Assembly: GCF_010093535.1 (NCBI RefSeq) | Contig: NW_022985202.1 | Location: 508,910 to 572,909 of the forward strand | Source of the DNA: Lindgomyces ingoldianus | Taxonomy: Eukaryota > Ascomycota > Dothideomycetes > Pleosporales > Lindgomycetaceae | Direction of reading: 5' to 3' | DNA: 64,000 bases | Program-made: the position numbers and the translations under genes | The notes under the pieces: generated by a model | What the model saw: the letters and a program-made list of their open reading frames with translations, nothing else | Told to the model about the DNA's origin: nothing | Databases searched by the model: none | Shown: positions 22,434 to 34,344 of the stretch, in pieces | Layout of the letters: each line of letters opens with the position of its first letter | Position numbering within the stretch: position 1 is the first letter of the stretch

Positions 22434-23430
22434 TCCACCGGTTTTGCATTGCTAAGAGTAGCGGCGCAGAGCTCCAAGCCTCCAAGAAGCCACCAAGGTC
22501 CAACTCAATGTATCACTGGTATCAAGGATCTTCACTTTGTGTCGTATATCTAGGCGACGAGAGCCAAGGACCAAGGATCAAATCCTCTCGCTATATTTCA
22601 AGGCCGTACTTTCCTCGTCTAGGTGGGTCAGGAGAGGGTAGACGCTGCAGGAGCTTATCGGGCCGCATTAGGTTGTCTTTTACGACTGATCGTGGCACTA
22701 TATAGTCCACAAACATTCTGCCCTACCCACGATTAGCAATGTAACCGGAATACCTATCTTTGTCTTGCAAAATGGTGAACTGAACGAAAAATCAATTGCG
22801 CAGAAAATTTAGTGGGCAACTAGCTGGGCAACTACTCGAGAGGAAGACGTAGCGTATTGACTCACGGGATTGTTTGGCATTCACATGGCGATGTTATATG
22901 GAGAGGGAGCAACGGCATTCATTCCCTTACAAGAATAAATCATGAAGAATAGTTCCGATCATACAGTCTTCGCCTGGAAAGCAGAGAATGCTAGGGTTTC
23001 AACTTTTCGAGGCTTACTAGCACATTCTCCAGGTGAGTTCAAGGACTGTGCCAATGTGTACAATACTGTCCTACACGCGAACTTCCCTTCGACCGTCACC
23101 AACCTCGGACTCCACCTAGAATTAAACCTGAGGCTACTGATCTCGGAAGACTCTTTTGTGGCAACATTACCAGCCGCGGCCGCTCAGAATCAACGCCTTG
23201 GAGTCATTATTAGGAAGCTCGGGTCTGATGAACAACAGTACACCAGAGTCAATGCCCAAAGCCTCACTCTCGCTGGAGAGGCCGACTCTATCGGAGAAAG
23301 GCGTCCAATCTACGCTCGACAGACTCCCTTGATACCGCGAAAGTTTGTGATCGAAGACTTGCATTGCTTCTACGTGCGTCCTAGCCAGCGCTCTGACAGT
23401 TCTGTCCAGCTCAGTACCGTCCAAGTTTAG
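22434..23430 (+). pseudogene. HET-domain protein, C-terminal half (split and decayed)
   Basis: Starting just after the inserted block, the plus strand reads CIAKSSGAELQ, NSMYHWYQGSSLCVVYLGD, TLQELIGPH, ISNVTGIP, LNEKSIAQKI, WATSWATTREEDVAY, LTGLFGIHMAMLYGEGATAF, SSDHTVFAWKAENA. This is the conserved middle of HET-domain proteins (AINSMYRWY, RGWTLQELIAP, MSWAANRTTTRPEDMAYCLLGIF..., LYGEG, SDDQSIFAW). The conserved Trp of RGWTLQ is TAG, and further TAG/TGA/TAA stops precede WATSWA, LTGLFG and IMKN. The last 162 codons (from 22942) are open. These changes are of the G-to-A kind RIP produces. It continues the N-terminal half at 17947-18282. Confidence 0.82.
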
Positions 23431-24782
23431 CTACCCTAGAATTGGTCATGGGTCAAGGAACTCCGCATTCCCATCTAAAACTCGAAGTTTATTGGTATTT
23501 TGTGGATGAAACCAGAAACAAGACGGATGCGCCGGCACACCTGAGTTCGCTCAATGACAGCCGCCTAAGATCGGGTTGTGATCCCTTCCAGCTCCTTCAC
23601 GGTTTCCATCGAGGGACCCGTCGCGTGTAGTGCAAGATTGTGAACGATAATTCCCAAGAATGGCCGAGCAAGAGCTCAAAGGAATTGTGGGAAGCTGCCA
23701 TTGTTGCATGTGGACCATTTGACAGGCCACAGGTGTGACCCCAAGAACAGTGTCCTCCATGGTTTCCTTCAATGATCAACCTATTTTCACCAACGTCAGC
23801 ATTAAATCAAGGCTTCACCGAGATAGGATTGCTCTTATTGTATACATTGACGGCTTGGAATCTGAGAGCGCACACTGAAACTAACATGAAGCCGTATTGC
23901 GTGTTTCCTCCCGACTCATGATTTGATCAGCCCTTCGTGAAAACCTAGAAGCCGAGAAATCAGGGGGATGTCGATCAAACCTCAGGGCATATCTGGGAGG
24001 ATCACCAGAAAAGGAACAATCTGCATCTCAACTGCTCTCTGTTGGCCAAGTACTCTTGGATGTGGTTCTTTCCTAGGGTCGGAGTGTTGGAAAGCGGTTT
24101 TCGAGGCACGTTCACTCATCCAAGTACTTCGTACTAGAAATAGCCTCGGTAGTAAGGGCCGGCCTTTCGGCAGATTAAGTTCCCCGGATCGGTGGCCCCG
24201 CTACTATATTCTTGCTTTGTATGTTGTGCAGGGGATGTAGGACCCGGTATATGAAACTCGTGCGCGAAAATGTTAGATGGAAGGATCCTCTCGTCACTCC
24301 AGATTCGAACGGAGATTTCAATCATGAATTCAAAGGATATCCACGTTTGATGAGAGCGCCGCATTCGAACCAGAATTTGGGCCGGGGAGTGTTCTGTGTT
24401 TGATCGTGGACCGGTTATTAAAGAACCTGGTCCTTCATATGTGTAAGCGACACTTCATGTATGAGCATTTATTCTGCCGTCTATTAACCTGGATACAGCA
24501 TCTCCACCAGAATAATCCCGGCTGACGCGCAAGTGGATGTCCACGAATTCTTAATTTGCGATATGACGTCTGCAATTTCGATGGCGAGAACAAACACTAT
24601 TTGTTTTTGCACCTCGTCGTGAACCCTAGGAACGATAAGTGAGGGAATGATATCTATACTCGAATTCTATATGTTAGATTCCTTTTTATTGCCACGTTTT
24701 TCTTTGACCTCGAAATATCTGTCAAATACTGCCCTCAGGAAGGTATTTTCATCGTGTTGTTTTTCCTAGTCCCTGCATTTAA
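23431..24782. other. No supported gene
   Basis: Short frames occur (for example 23968-24240 and 24212-24403 plus, 24134-24364 minus) but none has a motif or credible splice structure. The end of the stretch is the 5' flank of the spherulin-4-like gene. Confidence 0.5.
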
Positions 24783-25699
24783 ATGCCCTCCATGTCGATC
24801 CTTCTCCCGCTCTACGTATATCCCACCACCGGTGCTTGGGATCCATTATACTCTGCGTGAGGAATTGTCCTTTATCCTAGTCCTCATCCAGTCCCTGACA
24901 CTCAGCTATAGAGCGAAAACCCACACCGACGTTGAGTTCACTGTCATCATCAATCCTTGCTCCGGCCCTGGCACTGGTTCTCTTCCCGACCAGTACTATC
25001 TAAACGAAATCCCAAAACTGCGAACATACGAAAACATTCGTACACTAGGCTACGTGGCGACGAACTACACTAAAAAGGACTTGAAGGATGTATTGGCGGA
25101 GATTGCAACGTATGCAAACTGGGAAAAGGTTGCAAATGATACCAAGATGAAGATTGACGGCATCTTTTTCGATGAAACCCCGAGCACGTATGATTCGTCC
25201 AAGTATGAGTACCTGAAGAAGGCTAGTCAAGCGGTGAAGAATGGAACTAGGTTTCGGGATCGATTCGTTGGTATATAGTTTTCATATTCCGCATTGTACT
25301 TACGGAGGTCTAGGGGGGGCTACCTCGACAAGAATATCTCGCTGATAACTCTCAGTACACAACCCGGGCCTCGTTCCAACATCTATTCTCACATCGAAAA
25401 ACGTCCTCTCGCAGTCTTACATGAACCTATCCGATATCACCGTCGTCTTCGAAGAAACCTTCGACAAATGGATCAGCAAAAATACGTTCGACGCCCTTCA
25501 GAAAACTCAAGCTAGAAGATCTAAGACTGCCATTATTCTACACTCGATGCCGGATATCTCAAAGACAGTCATCGACTGGGTGGTTGAACAAGTCGAAAGC
25601 GCTGCAGACTGGGTGTTCTTGACAAATGTAAAGACTAAGGACGAGTATTATCATAGTTTTTCGGGGCTGTTTGATGACTTAGTGAGGTCATTAGGCTGA
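24783..25699 (+). CDS. Spherulation-specific family 4 (spherulin 4-like) protein
   Basis: Three exons (24783-24856, 24906-25270, 25356-25699) with introns of 49 and 85 bp give 260 residues. Family hallmarks are in order: LLPLYVYPTTGAWDPLYSA at the N-terminus, FTVIINPCSGPG at about 37-48, IRTLGYVATNY, ATYANW, IDGIFFDETPS, FVVHNPGLVP across the second intron, MNLSDITVVFEETFD, and AIILHSMPD. The fold is that of a TIM-barrel glycoside-hydrolase-like family, and related bacterial and fungal proteins include galactosaminoglycan-degrading enzymes. Asp/Glu of FFDET are the likely catalytic residues. No signal peptide is seen. The name comes from slime-mould spherulation; activity here is unproven. 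Confidence 0.87.
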
Positions 25700-26565
25700 C
25701 GGAAATGTTCTCGTTTGCCTCTATTTCAATTGAAACGTATTGTACATGTCGCAACAGATTTAGGGTATGCTACTACCTAGCCCTCAAAATCAGGAAGAAA
25801 AAACTTCACAAGCAATTTTCATATGACCCGAGGTGAAGAAGGTATTCAGTTGCGCTGCCGTACAGTGGCAAGCCCTGCCTAGCTCGGTACCACAACGCCA
25901 ACTCTCCAGAATCCCCTTCATACATGCTATTCTGCGAAGTATATTCAGAACGAGAAGTGCCAACAGGGGCAAGTCTGGAGAAGGAGATTAGCCTAAACCG
26001 TTCCAATGACACGTGGTAGCTTAAGCCGCATCGAATACGGTTCATGCGGTCCCGTCGATATGGCAGCACGCGAGAGATACACACTGGTGTTCACGACAAG
26101 AGTGAAAATGGTGAGATAACGCAACAACATGATCGGCTGATAGGTGCGCACAGAGATCATATCGTGGTTGGTGCCTTTCCAACTCTGCATGGATGCAAGG
26201 TTAATGTTGAGTTTTTAGGTTCAGTGATGAATAATTATCTGCATCTCGAGGTACCAAGGGGCATCATTGAACACGTATCTTGGAGTGCTTATCGATATAC
26301 TTAAGACGCAACCCAGAGCATCCAGCTTCCACGAGACACTCCCTGCCCATCTCCTCCTAATCGCCTCCAACCACGTCGAAGAGTATTCTCATACCAAGGA
26401 ACACCTTCGTCTCAGCTGTACCCCTCCAGCTGTATCCCTGTCTCAATGTTGCGCTGTCGCTAGAACACGGACGAGATTTGCGCAACATTATCACTTCCAG
26501 GTCGCCTGCAATCACAGCCCTTATCTTACCACGCAAAGTCGAACACTACGCTATCATCTCCCTCG
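25700..26565. other. No firmly supported gene
   Basis: A minus-strand frame with a start near 26142 begins with a hydrophobic, signal-peptide-like stretch (MLLRYLTIFTLVVN) and stays open for only about 45 residues. Continuing it would need an intron into the overlapping frame at 25806-26084, and no convincing splice sites were found. A small secreted protein is possible but not established. Confidence 0.3.
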
Positions 26566-26972
26566 ATGACGGCAAGTGAATTTTCCAATACTACCTCCCC
26601 TTCTCATCACGATTTCGGGCGTCGTTCCAGGCCCATCGCACACATAGCCCTCGAAACGTTGCTCAAGCTTGACAGCGACTAGTAAGTCGCAACCTACTTC
26701 CCATTTCGATAGTACTTCAAGTATATTCTCTCGACTATTATCTAACGCGATAGCGCAACAAATTCACGGCAGACTGGCTCTCTGCCGTCAACGGGGATGA
26801 GTATATTCCCGAGGAACCATGGTGTTTACATCAGGTCTGCAATGAGTTAGCAGTCATACAATCGAATAGGTCCGGAAAAGGCGCGAAGAAAGAACGTAAC
26901 ACGCATTACTCATCGAGCACGACTCGCAAGTCAACGGACACCACATCCACTGTCGTTTGGCGAGGACAATAG
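26566..26972 (+). pseudogene. Short hypothetical coding segment, frame broken
   Basis: From 26566 the plus strand reads MTASEFSNTTSPSHHDFG and ALETLLKLDSD. After a GTAAGT...CTAAC...TAG intron-like tract (26682-26753) it reads KFTADWLSAVNGDEYIPEEP and then VCNELAVIQSNRSGKG, ending at 26972. The two parts look like one small protein, but splicing at these sites leaves the second part out of frame. Either a small indel has killed the gene or the true splice site differs. No family was recognised. Confidence 0.35.
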
Positions 26973-27157
26973 AAGATAAGTAGCAACCTGGATCTTTCTA
27001 CACTGTTGGCACGGCAAGTACACTCTATATTTCACTGAGCGCCCAAAGAAGACGATCTGGGTTGGAGACTTCGTTCATTCTGGATTGCTTACATCGTTAT
27101 ATTGACCCAAGGTGGCAATGCTTGAATAACTAAACTAATTTTTAAGAGTAGAGGAGT

Positions 27158-28024
27158 TTAAGAGAATTGAGAGAAGAATTCCCAGACTGACTTTCCCGTA
27201 AAGGTCGTGTCCTTGTTCGGCCCAGTGTTATCCGCCTGAATTGGGGTATGGTCGCCATCGAACGCAGTCCACCACACGGGCTTATCTGAGGCGCAGCCCG
27301 AGTACACTGTCCGGATATGCGTCTTACTTCCTTTGGTTGGTTCGGGTGGGCTCTGCGGAGTGCAGCCGTTATTCTTCACAAAGGTATCTCGCAATTGTCG
27401 ACCACTCGCGATCGGCAGCACCGAATCGCTCAGTCCATGCTGGCCGTAGTACGCCACAGGGTCGGTTCCGCCAACACATCCACTCAGTAGGGCACCTGAC
27501 AATGCAGCAACGGCTCGGAAGTCTTTTCCAAGAGTGCAGGCGATGGAGTACGACATGCCGGCCCCGTAACTGAAACCCATTGAGAAACGAAGCTTTTCGT
27601 TCACGCAGTAATCCGCCTCGACTGCCTTCACGATTTCTTGGATGAACGTTATGTCTTCGCCGTTACTGTTTGCCCAGCCGGTACTGCCACCAGACTTGAG
27701 TCCGTTCGGAGAGACGAAAATAGCGGTGTTGTTTGCGAGTGGAGGTAGGCCGTAGTATGGCTGGATAGATCCCCCATTGGCGACGTCGCTGGAAGTGCCC
27801 GTAAGCCAATGAATCCCAAAGATGAGACGATAAGGCTTGGTATTGTTGTAGTTATCGGGAAGTGTGAGGATCCAGTCGCGAGTCTTGCTGTTCACGGTCA
27901 TCGTGTTCGTTCCCGCCTTCAATTTTGCTGCCTTTCCGCATCCCGCCGATGCTGCCTGGACGACATTGAACAAGGATGATGCAAGGACCAAGCCTTCTAT
28001 TGCGACAATGGATAGGAACTTCAT
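27158..28024 (-). CDS. faeC: Feruloyl esterase C-like secreted esterase (CE1 type)
   Basis: A single uninterrupted 288-residue frame. Residues 1-24 are a classical signal peptide (basic MKFLS start, hydrophobic core, cleavage near VQA-AS). The mature part follows fungal feruloyl esterase C / polyhydroxybutyrate-depolymerase-like esterases: YRLIFGIHWLTGTSSDV, AIFVSPNGL, the nucleophile elbow GFSYG with Ser152, a likely acid Asp200 in HGLSD, and His259 in FDGDHTP. It would cleave ferulic or related hydroxycinnamic acid esters from plant cell-wall polysaccharide outside the cell. There is no carbohydrate-binding module. All catalytic residues are present, so the enzyme is probably active. The length equals that of stand-alone FaeC enzymes. 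Fine substrate type cannot be read from sequence. Confidence 0.9.
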   Translation of the reverse strand: MKFLSIVAIEGLVLASSLFNVVQAASAGCGKAAKLKAGTNTMTVNSKTRDWILTLPDNYNNTKPYRLIFGIHWLTGTSSDVANGGSIQPYYGLPPLANNTAIFVSPNGLKSGGSTGWANSNGEDITFIQEIVKAVEADYCVNEKLRFSMGFSYGAGMSYSIACTLGKDFRAVAALSGALLSGCVGGTDPVAYYGQHGLSDSVLPIASGRQLRDTFVKNNGCTPQSPPEPTKGSKTHIRTVYSGCASDKPVWWTAFDGDHTPIQADNTGPNKDTTFTGKSVWEFFSQFS

Positions 28025-28663
28025 GATATCTAAGCCTTAATCAACCTAAGAATTGTTAGGAGGGGAGAGGAAATAGATACATGAACTAAGGCTCCAACTG
28101 TGGAGCTATATATGCCCTCTGTCATCCTCAAGGACATCAGTTCCCTCATCCGTCCTCTTCTTCCGCCGGGTCTTTTTCCATCTCTTCATCAACCCTATGC
28201 GGAGAAATAATTTATACCAGATAGATTTTAAGAATCCAATACCTGTTCTACGACGTAACTGCTACTTGGTATCCCTGCAATCATACAACACCAAAGCCGA
28301 TGCAAGGATCCGTGCTAAACAATATGAGCTCGGGGGTAAATGGAGACTGCCGTGATGGCGTGCCGGGAATTACGACCCGGTCCCACCAAATGAAATTTAA
28401 TCATTCTTTCGGCTTTAGGAGGTGTCCAATCAACCCCGTTAATTGAATTTTTTTCACGCACTGTTCTACGAATCAATGCAAGGATTGGTCATATCTGGCT
28501 TTCGCCTGCGCCATCTGAGATTATCAACGGGTGACGTTGCTCGGCTCTAACAACACCAAAAACACCACTCGGCACCCACCGTCGGTCTGATCTCACTTGT
28601 ATCACCTGTTCGTGCTCTTTAGGTCTCTGGTGTTTTCAACGATTACAATTCGCAATACAAACA
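28025..28663. other. Intergenic region between divergent genes
   Basis: No coding frame of note. It should contain the promoter of the minus-strand esterase (start 28024) and that of the small gene at 28664. No specific binding site is claimed. Confidence 0.5.
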
Positions 28664-29024
28664 ATGGTCGTACCGGGACGAAGGTAGTCGCTTACAACTG
28701 CTCGCTTGAAGCTCACCTGTTCGAACCTCGCTGACACTGAAGAGGAAAAAGACTGTCCTCTCACCTGCAAAATCAAAAAGCCGGCATTTCAGCTACACTA
28801 AAGATATTGAACTCACGGATTGGCTCTTTCAACACTTAAAGTTTGTAGATGAGCGTCGCCCATGTGCACTTCAACTCATCCAAGATAAAGAAAGATCAGA
28901 TCAGGTCCCAAATGAGGTTTTTGCAATCACAGGCTTCGCAAAATGTAGGGACCGCCCTCCGAATCAGGAAAACCTCGCATATGTGTCAGGGCCGGACGAC
29001 GCAGATGTCAGATGCCACTCTTGA
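28664..29024 (+). CDS. Small hypothetical protein, two exons
   Basis: ATG at 28664 opens a 20-nt first exon. A 61-bp intron (28684-28744, with a CTGAC branch-like site) joins it to a second exon ending at a TGA at 29022-29024, giving 99 residues in a single frame. The product is basic at the start (GRRKKTVLSPAKSKSRHF), then has DIELTDWLFQHLKF and VPNEVFAITGFAKC. Composition and the clean junction suggest real coding sequence, but no family is recognised, and a chance open frame cannot be excluded. Confidence 0.35.
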
Positions 29025-30646
29025 CTTCAGAACAACTCCGAAACCTACCTTCTATTGTACATTCTGATAGCAACTTTAGAATGCATGCGCCGTAGAGAGA
29101 GAAACTGTCTCCTAGCATCCTCATAAAGTTATCTATCATTTTATAGGATTGCCCTCTACGAGAAGTATTGATGAAAGATAACGGCAATTCTTAGCTTAGA
29201 TCTAAAGTCGGAAGAACCGATCCTTTGCAGAACTCCCCAAGAGACGATTATTTTCGTCCCTCATCCGTTCCTTCATTAGTATAAGTCTGTGTGTGGCGAG
29301 GCACACGAAAGTCGTCGCGAAACATTGCTGATCAGGACTAGTTGGGGTGCGGCGGAAGAACTTAACGGCCACATTGGCTTCCACATAAGTACTGAAAGAG
29401 TAAGCCCAAGACCCGTAATCTTGCGCTGTTGGTATTGAGACATGGCTCCAGCTTGTAAAGATTATTCCCACAAATGTCACAGCCTAAATGTCTTTTCTAT
29501 ATGCCCACTGCAACCTCGGATCCCTTACCTACTCGCACTGCTATGTGGTTGGGGTTTTAGCATCGCTGACTTCATGATCGGCGCAGGGTACACCTGGGAT
29601 TTCGTGATTCAGACCTCACCTGGGCATCACTGGCCACGACTCCATGGGAAGTCCCCTGACTCAAGATGGCCTCATTTACGAGTAGAAGCAACCGCCTCCA
29701 GGCCACCTGGCTCGGGTTTGGCAAGACTAACCAAAGCAACGCCTTAAGCTACGCAAATTTGAACACCCGGCTTCTTTCAAGCTGTCTCAGGACTGGCAAA
29801 TGTGATGTCGGAACATGGTCGGTCGGGTATGGCCTTGAGAAAGACATTTTTTTTTAGCCCCAGCGGCAGTTAAGATGCCCTCCACAACATTACCGATACT
29901 TGTCGGCTTCGACATGCAAGACTTATAGCAACATCTGAATGAAGAATTTAATTCTCACGTGTAGTCATATCGATATGCAGATCATAGGCCTTGTATAACG
30001 CGAAGCCGATTTTTTGTGCTCCCATGTATGCGCTCTCGAAGTCAGTTCGTGTCTAAATTCTAGCCATTACCATGCTCTCGTTACCCGTATCGATTCAGCC
30101 GACTTTCACCACCAAGAACCTCAAGCACGCCATTGATTTTCGAAAATGGATACCAGGTCCCCGGGCGCTCCAGAAGATCCCGACCCAAAGTCCCGGATGA
30201 CGAGCTCCCTGCGACTCTTTCTTCGGAATGGCGTGTTTCTCTGGTTTGATCGACTGCACTGTTCGGCCAAGCCTTTGTGCGGAAATTGGTAGGAAATGTT
30301 CACCCGGGAACGCGAGTTCGCCACTCCCGGATTCTCCAGCTTGCCGGAACTCCAAAACAACCTAACCTTTTGATATCTAGCCAGCAGCCATATCCTTCTA
30401 TTTTATTGTTCCCCGCATCTGGGCCCAGTCTCTCATGTTGGTCTAGACCTACGCAATTATCATATGGCGTTCGCATATCACAAGCTCCCTGAACCCCCGG
30501 ACCGATTGTAATGGTACATAGGTACATGGAGTCTCCGCTCTTGGGTAACTGAGTGCTCGGTCTTGCATGCTTCCCCTTGCCTTCTTTCCTTCTTCCTGAC
30601 TACCATACACCAACGCCCCTATAGTTCCACCAATCCTTCATCAAAA
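29025..30646. other. No supported gene
   Basis: Overlapping short frames (29202-29480 and 30095-30360 minus, 29442-29857 plus) show no motifs. The end of the stretch is the promoter side of the MFS gene; an upstream in-frame ATG at 30563 would add 28 residues but lacks support from the family's usual N-terminus. Confidence 0.5.
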
Positions 30647-32601
30647 ATGGCCGAGGGACATAATTCTGTGAAGGAAGTACCGACCCACACCGAGACAATT
30701 GAGAAGGCTCAATCCTTGGATCATAGTCCCACGAACGAGATTTATGGCTTCGAGGCGGAACTGGCGGCTCTTCCCGATGGATATTATACAAGTCGCTTCT
30801 TCCTAGGAACGTTTCTTGCCACAGGCCTGGCAATTATGTGCGGTACGGGTGCATTTGGCTTCGCTGCTCCGATCCTGGGCGTAATAAATGCAGACATTGG
30901 CCCGGATGGCCGATATGTTTGGATTTCCCTCGTTTACAATGCTGTTCTAGCAGTTTTCCTTTCCCCGGTTGGCCGTTTGAGCGATATCTTTGGACGTCGA
31001 TACTTTTTTGTCGGCGGCGCCCTTGTCGCGATCATCGGAAGCATTGTATGCGCTACGGCTAAGGACATTCCGACGCTGGTGAAGATTCTCCCTCCCCAAA
31101 TCTATTAAACATCTTCTAACCGGCTTTAGATTGGTGGAAACGTCTTGCTTGCCGCTGCTACGTAAGTCTTTCGGCGATATGTACCATCAATTATACACGC
31201 TTATACTCTATTAGCGCGACTCAATTGAGCTTCCATTTTGTGGTCGGAGAGCTCGTACCAATGAGACATCGCTACGTCGCCATCGGCGTGACCTACGCCT
31301 TCACCTATGGTAGCTCTGGCATGGGACCTGCAATTTCCACGAGCTTCATTACTTACTATCCAAGTGTTGGCTGGCGAGGTGTCTACTGGCTCTTACTTGC
31401 CATGAATACTGCGGCATTCCTATGCTGGACGGCGTTTTACTTCCCTCCAACCTTCGATGAAAAGCACAAGAACGACGAGAATCGTAGCAAGTTGTATTGG
31501 TTGAAACACTTCGATTGGATTGGGACGTTTCTATTTGCCGGTGGATTCATCGTTTTCCTCATGGGTCTATCTTGGGGCGGAAGCGTCTATCCATGGAAGT
31601 CGGCTGCGGTTATCTCTGCTATTGTCGTTGGCTTCGTTGTCCTAGTGATCTTCGTTCTTTACGAGATCTATGCGCCTCTTAAAGAGCCCCTTATTCCGAT
31701 GCATCTATTCAAGAATGGCCGCTGGGTGGCAGCGGTTATCCTCCTAGGTCTAGGGGCTGGCGTCTACTACGCATTTGCCATCATCTGGCCCGCTCAAGCT
31801 GCTGTGCTGTATGGTAATGGTAATGCTGTTCGAGTAGGCTACATGAGTACCATTATCGGAATTGGAATAATCACCGGACAAATCGCGGCAGGGTTTCTTG
31901 CCGTTCCAATTGGAAAGACGCGATATCAATGCATGGGAGTCTTCCTGATCGGTGGGATCTTCCTCGGTTGTACGTATTCATGACCTTCCTTCCCTCTTAC
32001 CAGTCTCGCGAACTGATAAAATATCTTAGCTGCCGCCGTGTCCAATGTCGGAAACTTCGGTACGACGGTCGCCCTCATCTTTCTGGGATGCTTCTTCATC
32101 GGCTGGAACGAATCTATTTGCCTCGCCAACGCCACAATTCTCGTCAAGGATCAAAGAGAAATTGGTGTTGCTGGTGGGACTGCAGGGTCCGTCCGAGCAG
32201 CCATCTGTGCCGTTCTCGTCGCCATCTACGTTTCCATCATGACCAACCGCTTGGGTGAGACCATTCCTGCCCAAGTCCCACCAGCTCTTGTCAAAGCAGG
32301 CCTTCCTGCTGAGAGCGTTCCGGCATTCTTACAAGCGCTCCAACTGGGAGCCGATGCCCTATCCGCGGTTCCAGGGGCTACGGAAGCAATTATCGCCATT
32401 GGTTCTCGCGCATACCAGAATGCGAGTGCGGACGCGTACAGAACAGTGTATCTCTCTACAATTGCCTTCTCTGGTTTGGCTGTTATCTTGACGTGGTGGG
32501 CACCGAATACAGATGAGTTGATGAGCGAGAAGGTCGCAGCGACTCTGCATCACGAGGCACAGAATTTGGATGGGAAGTTGAAGGAAACGGTGGCAGTGTA
32601 G
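30647..32601 (+). CDS. MFS efflux transporter, TRI12 / siderophore-transporter-like family
   Basis: Four exons (30647-31078, 31130-31161, 31215-31969, 32030-32601) with introns of 51, 53 and 60 bp and consensus splice sites give 596 residues, typical of the 14-TM TRI12-type drug:H+ antiporters. A hydrophilic N-tail of about 50 residues precedes TM1 (FLGTFLATGLAIMCG). The MFS signature loop is GRLSDIFGRRYFFVGGA (about residue 107). The antiporter motif C region shows AIGVTYAFTYGSSGMGPAIS. A central loop (FDEKHKNDENRSK) separates the two halves. Family members sit in the plasma membrane and export metabolites or take up siderophores; some belong to secondary-metabolite clusters, but no biosynthetic gene adjoins this one. 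Intact and probably functional; substrate unknown. Confidence 0.9.
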
Positions 32602-33177
32602 AGAATTGTTAGTAGAAATTTTCAGAGTGTTGGCATCATGCACAGAGTTACCTATAGAAAATTGCAGACATAGGTAACTGATAAAGAAATGTAGTAGTTT
32701 CTTATTTTCAAAGACTCTTGTCACATTCGCTGAATCTTTATGGTTGTTACTGCTCCCTGACATCACTCTCCACTTTGCTGGCGCAAATGTGGGTTGCGAA
32801 GTTATTTTTATTATAAAAGCCGCGTACTGAGAACTTCGGCTCCTATCTTAAACACGCTTGGGCATATCCATTGATTCAAGTGGGTCATGTGAGTGTCGAA
32901 CGGTTGAGGATACAGGACCAATTTGAAGGAGCTCTTTCAAATGGGGGAAGACATTTAACGCATCTACGGCATACTCGCTTCAATTCTAACCTGATACGAG
33001 ACACCAATTCCGCTATTTCCGCTATATCTAGCCCTCTCGAATTCAGAATTGCTTGTCTGTTTTACGCTTTTATCGCTGCTGCATCCTTACACTGCCCCTT
33101 TCAATCTGACTCTGCATGTCTGGTTACTTGCCGTTAATGTGAGCGAAAATCTCCAAAAGGGGATGAGTTTACATACC
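32602..33177. other. Intergenic, no supported gene
   Basis: The 3' flank of the MFS gene up to the hAT element. A plus-strand frame at 32871-33137 has no motif. The last eight bases (33170-33177) are the left copy of the hAT target duplication. Confidence 0.5.
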
Positions 33178-34344
33178 CAGGGCTTCCAACGGGCCGTACT
33201 ACGGTCCGTACAAAGTGAACTGTAACGGTCACGTGAGCAGTACAAACGTACCGAGTTTGTGAGCCGTACCGTACGTTTAATGATGCCCTAGGTACAGTAC
33301 GTAGTACAGACTGTATTACCCTTTTAGGAAGTTTGTATGGCGATTTTAGAGGAGTAGGACAGCTCTAGCAAAGAGCGGCCCTGCGGGAGCGTTCAGGAGG
33401 GTTTCTAGAGCTCTAATTAGCCAAAAGTTTTGCAAGGACGCGTAAATCTCTTTCTAAGTCTTTTAATCTATCCATCTGCAGTCTGTTGTCTTAAAAATGC
33501 CTATTACTAACTATTTTCTATTGCAGGGCTATCCATCCACGCGCCTCGCCGCCTCACAGGCCTCATCTAGTCAATTGGATACCTCTGTCGCCCATTTTGC
33601 GCAGTCTCGCAGACTGCAGAAGTCGAGAGCCCTCTACACTGCGTCTCCTGCCTTATCCCGCGATAGTACACCATCTGTGGCTAAAGATCAGTTGCAGCAG
33701 TTCCTAGAGGACTGCAATTATAACGCTAGGGTTAAGTTTACAATTAACTAGAATAATATATAGATGTTAGACTTAAAATAGGCGTTGCCCTTAGCGCAAT
33801 TAGGTTACTGCGTGAAGAACAAGACTACGTTGCAAGGCAATTGTACGCTGTTAAAAGTATAGGCTCATAGCGCAGATTTAACGCTTATAGAGGAGCAGGG
33901 CAAGGTAATCCGCCTCTAGCTCTGCTGTTAATGCCATGAGCAAGGTTCTTAGCGCGGCTAGTTGTACAGTAACTAACAATTAAGGCTTACTAAAAAGTGC
34001 GACAATTAAGGCTATTTAACTCTAGAAGAATTAGTTACAGAATAAGGTAGTAAGCAGTAAGCTTTTAGACCTCTCTGCTTATGTTACTAGGGAGAATTAG
34101 TTATCTAATAGCTATTTAGACCTTAATCCTGCGTCTCTAGAGACCTATAATATTAGCTGTTTTAACTAGAGTACAATGTACTTTAATTAAATTGTACTAC
34201 TTGTACAGATCACGTGAGCTGTAACGGTTACAATACGTACACCTACCTCTCCTCCTCCCTGCCGTACGAACGTACTCAAAATCTCACCCGTACAGGCCTC
34301 AAAAACGCCCAATCGTACAGTACTACGCCTCGTTGGAAGCGCTG
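33178..34344. mobile_element. hAT element family A, internally deleted derivative (1,167 bp)
   Basis: The ends form an imperfect inverted repeat of about 26 bp (left CAGGGCTTCCAACGGG, right complement CAGCGCTTCCAACGAG) followed by GTAC-rich subterminal DNA. A perfect 8-bp duplication TACATACC lies at 33170-33177 and 34345-34352. The interior aligns with both ends of the 3,079-bp element at 1511-4589, with the middle missing from about 33990. It is much less RIP-decayed: an open frame at 33497-33751 starts MPITNYFLLQGYPSTRLAAS and gives the first 84 residues of what was probably the transposase, before TAG/TAA stops appear. The element is non-autonomous. Confidence 0.92.

Noticed and set aside
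30647..32601. Calling the TRI12-type transporter a trichothecene pump
   Set aside because: The family covers many substrates including siderophores and there is no trichothecene gene in the window.
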